A stretch of 11,942 nucleotides of DNA from Acholeplasmataceae bacterium UBA5769 (GCA_002418725.1 DIER01000036.1:1-11942), one strand, 5' to 3'; shown: positions 1-5,824, numbered from the stretch's first letter. Made by a program: numbers and translations. Notes: generated by a model not told the origin, from the letters alone.

Positions 1-42
1 TCACCACTGAATAATTTAAATACCTGGAAAATCAAGTTTTAA
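1..42 (+). CDS. Possible 3' end of an upstream gene (partial)
   Basis: Frame 1 is open from the window edge and ends at TAA (40-42), giving only SPLNNLNTWKIKF. The other two plus frames hit stops within 12 bases. A hairpin with a T-rich tail follows directly, as expected at the end of a gene. Thirteen residues are far too few to recognise a family, and the open frame could be chance. Confidence 0.3.
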   Translation, partial: SPLNNLNTWKIKF

Positions 43-82
43 GAAAAAGCCAAACCTTCATATCGAGGTCTGGCTTTATTTT
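41..82. terminator. Bidirectional intrinsic terminator
   Basis: The arm at 48-58 (AGCCAAACCTT) pairs with 65-75 (GAGGTCTGGCT), with one A-C mismatch and one G-T pair, around a six-base loop. Further A/T pairs extend the base of the stem. On the plus strand the stem runs into TTTATTTTCT; on the minus strand it runs into TTTTTCTTAAAA. It can therefore end the XRE regulator gene, whose TAA at 76-78 lies in the stem edge, and any plus-strand gene entering from the left. Confidence 0.7.
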
Positions 83-657
83 CTGTAGGGAAGGGCAAAT
101 CCGACCACAAAGACGATAGGTACAGGGAGTAAGAATAGCAACCAATCGTTGGGATGATTGATGATCAAAAAGGCTAGTAAACTAAAGGATAGAGTTAAGC
201 ATCCGACAAAAAACAAAATAAGAAGTTTACGTTTCGTAATGACTGCAAAAACCAAAAATACAATCATGGATGCAGGAATAGAAGCAATGAACGTCAACCA
301 TAAATCATCTTTATACGCTAGTGTCAGATTTAAAATGACAAAAAGGAGTAAAGCAATTAACCAAACGGTAGACACCATTAAAAACGAGAGTTTTAATAGG
401 TATGGTTTTTGTTCCCTTTGCTTCGAAATCTTTTCAATGCTTTCAGGTTCATGATAAATGAGTTCATCAATCGTCAAATGGAAAAGTTGGGCAATTTCCC
501 CGATGGTTTGAACATCTGGAAGTGCCTCACCTCGCTCCCATTTTGAGACGGCTTTATCGCTATAATTGAGTTTGTCAGCAAGCGCTTGTTGTGTGAACCC
601 ATGTTGCTTACGCAATCGTATTAAGTTGTCCATGAATTGAATCTTTTTAGTTTCCAT
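76..657 (-). CDS. XRE-family HTH transcriptional regulator with membrane-spanning C-terminus
   Basis: This 193-residue protein has two parts. Residues about 9-64 form an XRE/Cro-CI helix-turn-helix domain: LRKQHGFTQQALADKL, then the recognition-helix region SDKAVSKWERGEALP, then a TIGEIAQLFHLTIDELI helix. Residues about 87-190 are hydrophobic and contain roughly four membrane helices separated by short charged loops (TKRK, NHPNDW). This architecture is common in Firmicutes and suggests a membrane-anchored DNA-binding protein; its signal is not evident. The gene is divergent from the degV-like gene, and the gap between them holds repeated CTACT/AGTAG sites that it may bind. The ATG at 655-657 lies six bases after an extended -10 box and has no Shine-Dalgarno, which suggests a leaderless mRNA. 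A second in-frame ATG at residue 9 also lacks a good ribosome site. The family call is firm; the targets are inference. Confidence 0.85.
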   Translation of the reverse strand: METKKIQFMDNLIRLRKQHGFTQQALADKLNYSDKAVSKWERGEALPDVQTIGEIAQLFHLTIDELIYHEPESIEKISKQREQKPYLLKLSFLMVSTVWLIALLLFVILNLTLAYKDDLWLTFIASIPASMIVFLVFAVITKRKLLILFFVGCLTLSFSLLAFLIINHPNDWLLFLLPVPIVFVVGFALPYRK

Positions 658-663
658 GGCTAT

Positions 664-672
664 ATTATATCA
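664..672 (-). promoter_or_regulatory. Extended -10 promoter of the XRE regulator; probable leaderless start
   Basis: Read on the minus strand, the sequence is TGATATAAT: a perfect TATAAT with the TGn extension. Only six bases (ATAGCC) separate it from the ATG. Transcription normally starts about seven bases after the -10 box, which would be the A of the ATG. A weak TTGTTT lies 15 bases upstream as a poor -35, consistent with the box working as an extended -10. Confidence 0.65.
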
Positions 673-696
673 TTATTAAGCAAAAAACAATGCAAT

Positions 697-775
697 TCTA
701 CTGCCAGTAGAGAAGTTTTTTTCAAACTCTACTGACATGAAAAATGGAGTAGTGCTGGTTTCGTTTCGAGTAGAG
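697..775. promoter_or_regulatory. Candidate operator cluster: five CTACT/AGTAG copies between divergent genes
   Basis: The motif appears as TCTACTG (697-703), CAGTAGA (705-711), CTCTACTG (727-734), GAGTAGTG (747-754) and GAGTAGAG (768-775). The first two form a perfect 7+1+7 palindrome. AACTCTACT (725-733) and AGTAGAGTT (769-777) form a 9-base inverted repeat. The last copy sits where the -35 of the degV-like gene would be, and the first pair lies just upstream of the regulator's promoter. Repeated dyads beside an XRE gene usually mark its binding sites; that this regulator binds here is inference. Confidence 0.55.
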
Positions 776-797
776 TTATAAATCACTAAGGTGAGTT

Positions 798-803
798 TAT
801 AAT
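798..803 (+). promoter_or_regulatory. -10 box of the degV-like gene
   Basis: A perfect TATAAT lies 38 bases before the chosen ATG. The -35 is poor (TTATAA at 776-781, 16-base spacer) and overlaps the last AGTAG repeat, so the promoter may depend on a bound regulator. The predicted start is near position 810. Confidence 0.5.
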
Positions 804-841
804 GAAGGTAAACTGATATATACATGAAAGAGGGAAAAAAT

Positions 842-1729
842 ATGCAAACAAAATCACATACAGACTATGTAATCTTTACAGACTCCTGTAGCGATCTTTC
901 ACAAGAACAAATCGATAAGATGGGCATTTCGGTGATTCCATTATCTGTAGAACTTGAAGGCAAATCATACTTTAACTATCCAGATGAAAGAGATATTTCA
1001 TTTCACGCGTTTTATGAAAAACTAAGAGAAAAAGTTGTCGCAAAAACATCCATGGTTGGTATTGGTCAATTCATGGAAGCCTTTGAACCCATCTTAAGAG
1101 AAGGTAAAGATGTTTTATATATAGGCTTCTCGTCTGCACTATCTGGAACATATAATTCAGCGCACCTCGCTGCTAAAGAACTACAAAATACATATCCAGA
1201 AAGAAAAGTATTAACCATTGATTCTAAGTGTGCATCGATGGGTTTAGGACTTTTAGTGTACTATGCATACCTGGGTAAACAAGATGGTAAAACAGTCACA
1301 CAGCTCACAGCATATATTGAAAGCATTAAGATAAAAATCACCCACTTATTTACCGTTGATGATCTTGGCACACTTATGCGTGGTGGTAGACTTTCTGCAA
1401 CATCGCATATGCTTGGCACCTTACTTAAGGTCAAACCCATTCTACATGTCTCAAATGAAGGTAAGTTAGTACCGATTCATAAGATACGCGGAAGAAAACA
1501 TTCACTAGCAAAAATGGTTGAATTGACGCAAGAATACATTGACTCATCCTTTGAACAAGTCATTTTCATCTCGCATGGAGATTGTATCGATGAAGCAAAA
1601 CTCATCGGAGAAGAACTCAAAAAAGTCATTAAAGTCAAAGATATTGTGTATGGATATGTTGGTCCAGTTATTGGCGCACATTCTGGTCCAGGAACGATTG
1701 CTATTTTCTTTCAAGGATTTAAACGATAA
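842..1729 (+). CDS. DegV/FakB family fatty-acid-binding protein
   Basis: The protein has 295 residues, typical for the DegV family. These proteins hold a fatty acid and, as FakB, present it to the kinase FakA for phosphorylation, letting the cell use exogenous fatty acids for phospholipid. Visible family motifs are TDSCSDLS near the N-terminus, KTSMVGIGQF (the usual TSQPS region), the SSALSGTYNSA loop, DDLGTLMRGGRLS, KPILHV with a following KIRGRKHS, and GPVIGAHSGPGT near the end. It is cytosolic, with no signal peptide or membrane segment. I chose the ATG at 842 because AGAGGG (829-834) lies seven bases before it; an in-frame ATG at 824 precedes that ribosome site. The gene stands alone between the operator-like gap and a terminator. 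No FakA-type kinase lies in the window, so the ligand and exact role are inferred from the family. Confidence 0.88.
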   Translation: MQTKSHTDYVIFTDSCSDLSQEQIDKMGISVIPLSVELEGKSYFNYPDERDISFHAFYEKLREKVVAKTSMVGIGQFMEAFEPILREGKDVLYIGFSSALSGTYNSAHLAAKELQNTYPERKVLTIDSKCASMGLGLLVYYAYLGKQDGKTVTQLTAYIESIKIKITHLFTVDDLGTLMRGGRLSATSHMLGTLLKVKPILHVSNEGKLVPIHKIRGRKHSLAKMVELTQEYIDSSFEQVIFISHGDCIDEAKLIGEELKKVIKVKDIVYGYVGPVIGAHSGPGTIAIFFQGFKR

Positions 1730-1733
1730 ATAA

Positions 1734-1771
1734 AAGGGATTGTCGCCTGATGCGACAGTCCCTTATTGTTT
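1734..1771. terminator. Bidirectional terminator between the degV-like gene and queT
   Basis: A 13-pair stem is formed by 1734-1746 (AAGGGATTGTCGC) and 1752-1764 (GCGACAGTCCCTT), with one G-T pair and a five-base CTGAT loop. The plus-strand tail is ATTGTTT; the minus-strand tail, TTTTATTTAT, is richer in T. It serves two converging genes. The ancestral queT stop codon (1763-1765) lies inside the stem. Confidence 0.85.
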
Positions 1772-2251
1772 ATCAAAGAATTCCAAGAATCCACGATGTT
1801 TTCTTAAAACGAGATAGAGCGGTAAACCTAGGATGTATAAGACCGCAAACTCACCTAAGAACACAGATGGGATGGTAATATTTAGTAAACCGAGTTAGTA
1901 ACCATACGTTAAGACATAACCGATGATGATACCGTTAAATAATGCTGGGAAGATCATCGCAAGGATGGGCTTCTTTTTTAACATGATCATGGCAAGACCT
2001 GCAAGTGCAGTTGCGATAGGTCCAAAGATAAGATCTAGTGGAATGGCTCCATAGATTAAACTTGAAACAAACACGCCGATGGTTAATCCAACAACACTTT
2101 TCCGATCAAAGAAAACTAAAATCATGAGAACCTCTGCAACTCGAAACTGTATCAGTCCGAAGCTTGCAAAACTAAAGATGTACACAAGTACCGCGTAAAT
2201 CGCAGCAATCATCGTTTGCCGCGCAAAATCAAATAAAGTCCATGTTTTCAA
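1763..2251 (-). pseudogene. queT: queT, queuosine-precursor ECF transporter S-component, interrupted by an in-frame TAA
   Basis: QueT proteins are membrane substrate-binding (S) components of energy-coupling-factor importers for queuosine precursors, usually about 160-170 residues. Here the frame begins at TTG (2249-2251), eight bases after GGGAG, and reads through hydrophobic helices with the family motifs FRVAEVLMIL, GLTIGVF, IFGPIATALAG and FPALFNGIIIGYVL. A TAA at 1895-1897 ends it after 118 residues. Beyond that codon the same frame stays open for 43 residues, including IPSVFLGEFAVLYILGL and PLYLVLRK, the expected last part of the family, and stops at 1763-1765 inside the terminator. Total length with the stop read as sense is 162, matching the family. 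There is no frameshift, so one base change explains the break. It may be a recent pseudogene, a truncated but still made protein, or a sequencing error. A preQ1 riboswitch-like leader and the divergent tgt gene support the assignment. Confidence 0.82.
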
Positions 2252-2261
2252 TTTGTAATCT

Positions 2262-2304
2262 CCCTGTTTTTATTGTTCAAGCTGGTTTCCTAGGGTACAG
2301 CTTG
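2262..2304 (-). promoter_or_regulatory. Candidate preQ1-I riboswitch in the queT leader
   Basis: On the minus strand, P1 is CAAGCTG (2298-2304) paired with CAGCTTG (2278-2284). The loop holds CCCT (2292-2295), which can pair with AGGG (2262-2265) downstream to form an H-type pseudoknot. The connecting strand AACAATAAAAAC is A-rich as in known preQ1-I aptamers. The loop starts with U right after the P1 5' arm and ends with C right before the P1 3' arm, the two positions that contact preQ1 in the Bacillus aptamer. The paired AGGG is part of the queT ribosome site, so ligand binding would block translation. Built by eye; the long P1 is atypical. Confidence 0.6.
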
Positions 2305-2313
2305 TTAAATTAC

Positions 2314-2343
2314 TTCATCATTTTAGCAAATCCGTGCTATAAT
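2314..2343 (+). promoter_or_regulatory. tgt promoter (extended -10)
   Basis: TGCTATAAT ends at 2343, giving a perfect TATAAT (2338-2343) with the TGn extension. TTCATC (2314-2319) is a weak -35 with an 18-base spacer. The predicted start near 2350 leaves a leader of about 15 bases, so the tgt mRNA does not carry the riboswitch. The site overlaps the divergent queT promoter. Confidence 0.6.
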
Positions 2344-2348
2344 TACAA
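2320..2348 (-). promoter_or_regulatory. queT promoter
   Basis: On the minus strand, TTGTAA (2343-2348) and TAAAAT (2320-2325) are 17 bases apart. The predicted start near 2313 would place the riboswitch P1 about nine bases into the transcript. The -35 overlaps the last base of the tgt -10 box on the other strand. Confidence 0.5.
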
Positions 2349-2364
2349 GGTAAAGGATGAGATT

Positions 2365-3483
2365 ATGAGTATAAAATTTGAAGTACTTCACGTTTGTAAA
2401 CAAAGTGGAGCTCGTTTAGGAAAATTAACAACACCACATGGGGTTTTTGAAACGCCTTTTTTTATGCCTGTGGGTACACAAGCAACCGTTAAAACATTGA
2501 CACCTGAAGAAGTTAAAGAAGTCTCTGAAGGACTGATTTTAGGTAACACTTATCATTTATGGCTTCAACCAGGTGAAGATATTGTTCATGAACATGGAGG
2601 TATTCGTGGATTCATGAATTGGGATGGAGCATTATTAACAGATAGCGGTGGGTTCCAAGTTTTTTCGTTAACCGACATGCGTAAGATCACAGAAGAAGGG
2701 GTTCATTTTAAGCATCATAAAAATGGATCATCACTTTTTATGTCACCCGAAGATTCGATTAAAATTCAGGAAAAACTAGGTGCCGATATCATCATGAGTT
2801 TTGATGAATGTCCACCACCTTATGCAACGTATGATTACATGAAAGACTCCGTTGAAAGAACATTGAGATGGGCAAAAAGAGGAAAAGATGCACTTTCCAC
2901 TGATCAAGCACTTTTTGGTATCGTTCAAGGTGGTCTCAATAAAGAATTAAGACAATATTCTGCAGAAGAATTGATCAAAATGGATTTTCCAGGATACTCG
3001 ATTGGTGGGTTATCCGTTGGTGAAACGAAACATGAAATGTATGAAATCACGAAGTTTTTAAATCCGATATTACCTTTTGATAAACCCAGGTATTTGATGG
3101 GAGTAGGTGCGCCTGATGATCTCGTAGAAAACGTGATTCATGGGATAGATATGTTTGACTGTGTACTGCCTACACGTATTGCAAGACATGGGACTGCGCT
3201 GACGACAGAAGGAAAGATTGTGATTAAAAATCAAACCTATGAACATGACATGAGACCTTTAGATCCAGCACTACAAACGCCGATTTCTAAATATACACGC
3301 TCTTATCTTCGTCATTTGTTCAAAGGTGAAGAAATGTTGGGTATGCGTTTAGTCACTTACCAAAATTTGGCTTATCTAAAGCATTTAATGCAAGAAATTA
3401 GACAAGCGATTAAAGAAGATCGTCTGCTTGATTTCAAGGAAGAAATGAAGAAGAAAACGAATTATTTTAAATCGAGAACATAG
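2365..3483 (+). CDS. tgt: tRNA-guanine transglycosylase (queuine/preQ1 insertion)
   Basis: Tgt swaps guanine 34 in GUN-anticodon tRNAs for preQ1, the committed step of queuosine formation. The protein has 372 residues, normal for bacterial Tgt. Visible motifs are LGNTYHLWLQPG, TDSGGFQVFSL (with active-site D93), SFDECPP, FGIVQGG, GGLSVGE, YLMGVGAPDDL and GIDMFDCVLPTRIARHGT, containing the expected nucleophile D265. The family normally binds zinc with CxCxxC plus a downstream His. Here the Cys region reads PLDPALQTPISKYTRSYLRHL from P298, and the later YHNL is YQNL (Q333), so all four ligands are absent. The flanking PLDP and YTRSYLRHL align well, so the comparison is secure. I chose ATG 2365 because AAGGA (2353-2357) lies seven bases upstream and the family N-terminus fits; an earlier in-frame ATG at 2242 would add 41 unrelated residues across the promoter. 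It is divergent from queT. Confidence 0.93.
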   Translation: MSIKFEVLHVCKQSGARLGKLTTPHGVFETPFFMPVGTQATVKTLTPEEVKEVSEGLILGNTYHLWLQPGEDIVHEHGGIRGFMNWDGALLTDSGGFQVFSLTDMRKITEEGVHFKHHKNGSSLFMSPEDSIKIQEKLGADIIMSFDECPPPYATYDYMKDSVERTLRWAKRGKDALSTDQALFGIVQGGLNKELRQYSAEELIKMDFPGYSIGGLSVGETKHEMYEITKFLNPILPFDKPRYLMGVGAPDDLVENVIHGIDMFDCVLPTRIARHGTALTTEGKIVIKNQTYEHDMRPLDPALQTPISKYTRSYLRHLFKGEEMLGMRLVTYQNLAYLKHLMQEIRQAIKEDRLLDFKEEMKKKTNYFKSRT

Positions 3484-3486
3484 ACC

Positions 3487-3524
3487 TTTAATTTAAATGA
3501 AATCTATTGTAAAATAGATATAGT
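3487..3524 (+). promoter_or_regulatory. Putative ftsZ promoter with inverted repeat
   Basis: TTTAAT (3487-3492) and TAAAAT (3510-3515) are 17 bases apart; TATAGT (3519-3524) is an alternative -10. A perfect 7-base inverted repeat, ATCTATT (3502-3508) and AATAGAT (3513-3519), spaced by GTAA, overlaps both -10 options. It has no T-tract after it, so it is not a terminator for tgt. An operator role is inference. Confidence 0.4.
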
Positions 3525-3543
3525 GCTACTAGGAGGGATACTT

Positions 3544-4689
3544 ATGGTATTTGGAGAATCAGAAAATTTCAACCAGAAACCAATCATCAAAGTTATTGGT
3601 GTGGGTGGTGGCGGTGGAAACGCAATCAACCGTATGATTGAAAACGACGTTAAAGGCGTCGAGTTTGTTGCTATGAATACGGATGCCCAAGTACTGAAGG
3701 TCTCGAAGGCTGAAACCCGCGTTCAACTTGGTAAATACTTAACACGTGGCTTAGGTGCCGGTGCTAAAAAAGAAATTGGTAAAAAAGCTGCTGAAGAATC
3801 GATCGAAGAAATCGAAGATGTCTTGAGAAATGCAGACATGGTTTTTATCACTGCCGGCATGGGTGGTGGAACAGGTACAGGTGCTGCACCCATCATTGCT
3901 AAAAAAGCAAAAGATATGGGTTGTTTAACGATTGGTATCGTCACAAAACCATTCGCATTTGAAGGTCCAGCACGCATGGAAGCAGCCATTTATGGATTAG
4001 AAGAATTAAAACCTCATGTGGACACGTTGATCGTGATTCCAAATGAACGGTTACTTGCAATTTCAGGTCCAACCACACAACTTTTGGATGCGTTTAGGGA
4101 GTCAGATAACGTGCTTCGTCAAGGTGTGCAAGGAATCGCTGAAATCATCGCTATTCCAGGTTTGATCAACGTTGACTTCGCAGATGTTAGAACGGTCATG
4201 GAAAACAAAGGAACTGCACTCATGGGTATTGGTATTGCTTCAGGTGAGAACCGTGCCATTGAGGCTGCAAGAAAAGCGATTCACTCTAAACTTCTTGAAG
4301 TTTCAATTGATGGTGCAACCGATGCGATTGTCAATATCACCTCTGGAACTAACATTACGCTATTTGAAACAGAACAAGCTTTATCAGAGATTAGAAATGC
4401 AACCGATCGTGACTTAAATATCATTTATGGGACAACGGTTAATCAAGATTTAGATGATGAGCTCATCGTTACCGTCATTGCAACAGGCTATGAACTCAAA
4501 GCTAAAGATTCAACCATTGAAAATCTTGCATCAGAAATCTTCAACAAGAGTTCTGATGAACAAATGAAAATCACACGTTCTGGTTTACGCAATCAATCTT
4601 ATGAAGAAGAAGATAGTATGGATCATGAACCAACAGAAGGTAAGAAGAGAAATCTGCCTTCGTGGTTGACCAAAAAAGGAAAATTTTAA
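3544..4689 (+). CDS. ftsZ: Cell division GTPase FtsZ
   Basis: FtsZ is the tubulin homologue that polymerises with GTP at the division site. The protein has 381 residues. It shows the N-terminal nucleotide-binding glycine loop IGVGGGGGNAINRM, the tubulin signature GMGGGTGTG (about residues 105-113), FEGPARM, and the catalytic T7-loop region INVDFADVRTVM. An acidic linker (EEEDSMDHEPTEG) leads to the tail NLPSWLTKKGKF, which resembles the C-terminal peptide that FtsA and SepF bind (usually IPxFLR-like), with Trp in place of Phe. I chose ATG 3544 because AGGAGGG (3531-3537) lies six bases upstream; a GTG start at 3523 would precede that ribosome site. No ftsA is next to it, while sepF lies downstream, so SepF may be the main membrane tether. 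The flanking genes tgt and ychF are not division genes. The stop codon overlaps a terminator hairpin. Confidence 0.97.
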   Translation: MVFGESENFNQKPIIKVIGVGGGGGNAINRMIENDVKGVEFVAMNTDAQVLKVSKAETRVQLGKYLTRGLGAGAKKEIGKKAAEESIEEIEDVLRNADMVFITAGMGGGTGTGAAPIIAKKAKDMGCLTIGIVTKPFAFEGPARMEAAIYGLEELKPHVDTLIVIPNERLLAISGPTTQLLDAFRESDNVLRQGVQGIAEIIAIPGLINVDFADVRTVMENKGTALMGIGIASGENRAIEAARKAIHSKLLEVSIDGATDAIVNITSGTNITLFETEQALSEIRNATDRDLNIIYGTTVNQDLDDELIVTVIATGYELKAKDSTIENLASEIFNKSSDEQMKITRSGLRNQSYEEEDSMDHEPTEGKKRNLPSWLTKKGKF

Positions 4690-4708
4690 AAGGCCTTGTG
4701 CCTTTTTT
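4688..4708 (+). terminator. Short intrinsic terminator at the ftsZ stop codon
   Basis: AAAAGGC (4688-4694) pairs perfectly with GCCTTTT (4700-4706) around CTTGT, and the 3' arm belongs to a run of six T (4703-4708). The stem has only three G-C pairs, so it may be partial. ychF starts 18 bases later with no room for a promoter in between. Confidence 0.65.
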
Positions 4709-4726
4709 ACTGAAAGGAAGTAAAAC

Positions 4727-5824
4727 ATGTTAAAAGCAGGAATTGTTGGCTTACCAAACGTTGGGAAATCCACACTCTTCAATGCCATCACGAAAGCGGA
4801 AGCGCTCGCAGCTAATTACCCGTTTGCCACCATTGATCCCAACGTTGGGATCGTTTATGTGCAAGACCCCCGTTTAGATGTCTTGGAAAAAATATATAAA
4901 CCCAAAAAAGTTGTACCAACAGCATATGAATTTATTGATATTGCTGGACTTGTAAGAGGTGCATCTAAAGGCGAAGGATTGGGTAACCAGTTTTTATCGC
5001 ATATTCGCGAAGTCGATGCCATCTGTCAGGTGGTACGTTGTTTTGAAGATGGAAACATTACCCATGTTGAAGGAACAGTTGATCCGATTAGAGATATTGA
5101 AACCATCAACATCGAACTTAGTTTAGCTGATTTAGAACAAATCGAAAAGCGTATGCAAAGACTTGAGAAAAAGGCGAAAGCAAAACTAAAAGAAGCGCAA
5201 GAAGAATATGATGTTTTAGCACGCATCAAGCACGCCCTCGATGAAGGTATCAGTCCAAGAACGATTGACTTCACTGATGAAGAACTCAAAATGATTAAAA
5301 ATTTTAGTTTGTTATCCATGAAGCCCATGATCTATATCGCGAACGTTTCTGAAGATGATCTTCATCATCCAGCATCAAACATGCATTATCAAAAGTTACT
5401 TCTTCACGCTGAAAAAGAAGGTACTGAGGTTGTTTTAATTTCTGCACAAGTGGAAATGGAAATTGCATCCTTAGAACCGGAAGAACAAATCACCTTTTTA
5501 GAAGCGTATGGCTTAAAGAAATCCGGTTTAAATGAAGTGATCGAAAAATCATATAAACTTTTAGGTTTTAAAACCTATTTCACTGCAGGAGAACCTGAGG
5601 TGAGAGCTTGGACGTTTAAACAGGGCATGAAAGCTCCTGCTTGTGCGGGGATTATTCACTCTGATTTTGAACGTGGTTTTATCAAAGCCGAAACGCTCGC
5701 CTATGACGATCTATTAAAATATAAAACGCCACAGATCGCGAAAGAAAATGGTCGTGTTCGTCTTGAAGGAAAAGATTATATTGTCCAGGATGGCGATATC
5801 ATGCTTTTCCGCTTTAATGTCTAA
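4727..5824 (+). CDS. ychF: Ribosome-associated P-loop ATPase YchF (OLA1/EngD family)
   Basis: YchF is an Obg-related nucleotidase that prefers ATP, binds ribosomes and influences translation and stress responses. The protein has 365 residues, the usual length. Domains in order: a G domain with P-loop GLPNVGKS (8-15), FATIDPNVG, DIAGLVRGASKGEGLGNQFL from D71 (switch II) and NVSE at 206-209, the altered base-recognition motif that explains ATP preference; a helical insertion (about 125-180, LEKKAKAKLKEAQEEYD); and a C-terminal TGS domain (about 280-363) with TYFTAGEPEVRAWTF and DGDIMLFRF. AAAGGAAG (4713-4720) supports ATG 4727. It follows ftsZ by 37 bases across a terminator and shares its TAATG junction with yggS. 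No independent promoter is obvious, so its transcription may come from inside ftsZ or by read-through. Confidence 0.95.
   Translation: MLKAGIVGLPNVGKSTLFNAITKAEALAANYPFATIDPNVGIVYVQDPRLDVLEKIYKPKKVVPTAYEFIDIAGLVRGASKGEGLGNQFLSHIREVDAICQVVRCFEDGNITHVEGTVDPIRDIETINIELSLADLEQIEKRMQRLEKKAKAKLKEAQEEYDVLARIKHALDEGISPRTIDFTDEELKMIKNFSLLSMKPMIYIANVSEDDLHHPASNMHYQKLLLHAEKEGTEVVLISAQVEMEIASLEPEEQITFLEAYGLKKSGLNEVIEKSYKLLGFKTYFTAGEPEVRAWTFKQGMKAPACAGIIHSDFERGFIKAETLAYDDLLKYKTPQIAKENGRVRLEGKDYIVQDGDIMLFRFNV

Noticed and set aside
158..454. Plus-strand open frame of 98 codons opposite the XRE gene.
   Set aside because: It is antisense to the regulator's membrane helices, has a composition typical of a shadow frame and no family resemblance.
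697..711. The palindrome as a transcription terminator hairpin.
   Set aside because: The one-base centre leaves no proper loop without breaking pairs, no T-tract follows, and it lies upstream of both promoters' start sites, so it is better read as a DNA site.
824..841. Upstream ATG for the degV-like gene.
   Set aside because: The AGAGGG ribosome site lies after this ATG and seven bases before the ATG at 842.
1766..1894. The stretch between the queT stop and the terminator as an intergenic region or separate small gene.
   Set aside because: It is in frame with queT and encodes the expected family C-terminus, with no ribosome site or start of its own.
2242..2364. An in-frame upstream ATG would extend tgt by 41 residues.
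   Set aside because: The added residues do not resemble the Tgt N-terminus and span the overlapping promoters and riboswitch region. ATG 2365 has a well-spaced AAGGA and a family-like start.
3523..3543. GTG start for ftsZ.
   Set aside because: It precedes the AGGAGGG ribosome site, which fits ATG 3544, and overlaps a candidate -10 box.
3723..3989. Minus-strand open frame of 88 codons inside ftsZ.
   Set aside because: It lies wholly opposite conserved FtsZ coding sequence with no ribosome site; the Ala/Pro-rich product mirrors the Gly-rich sense strand.
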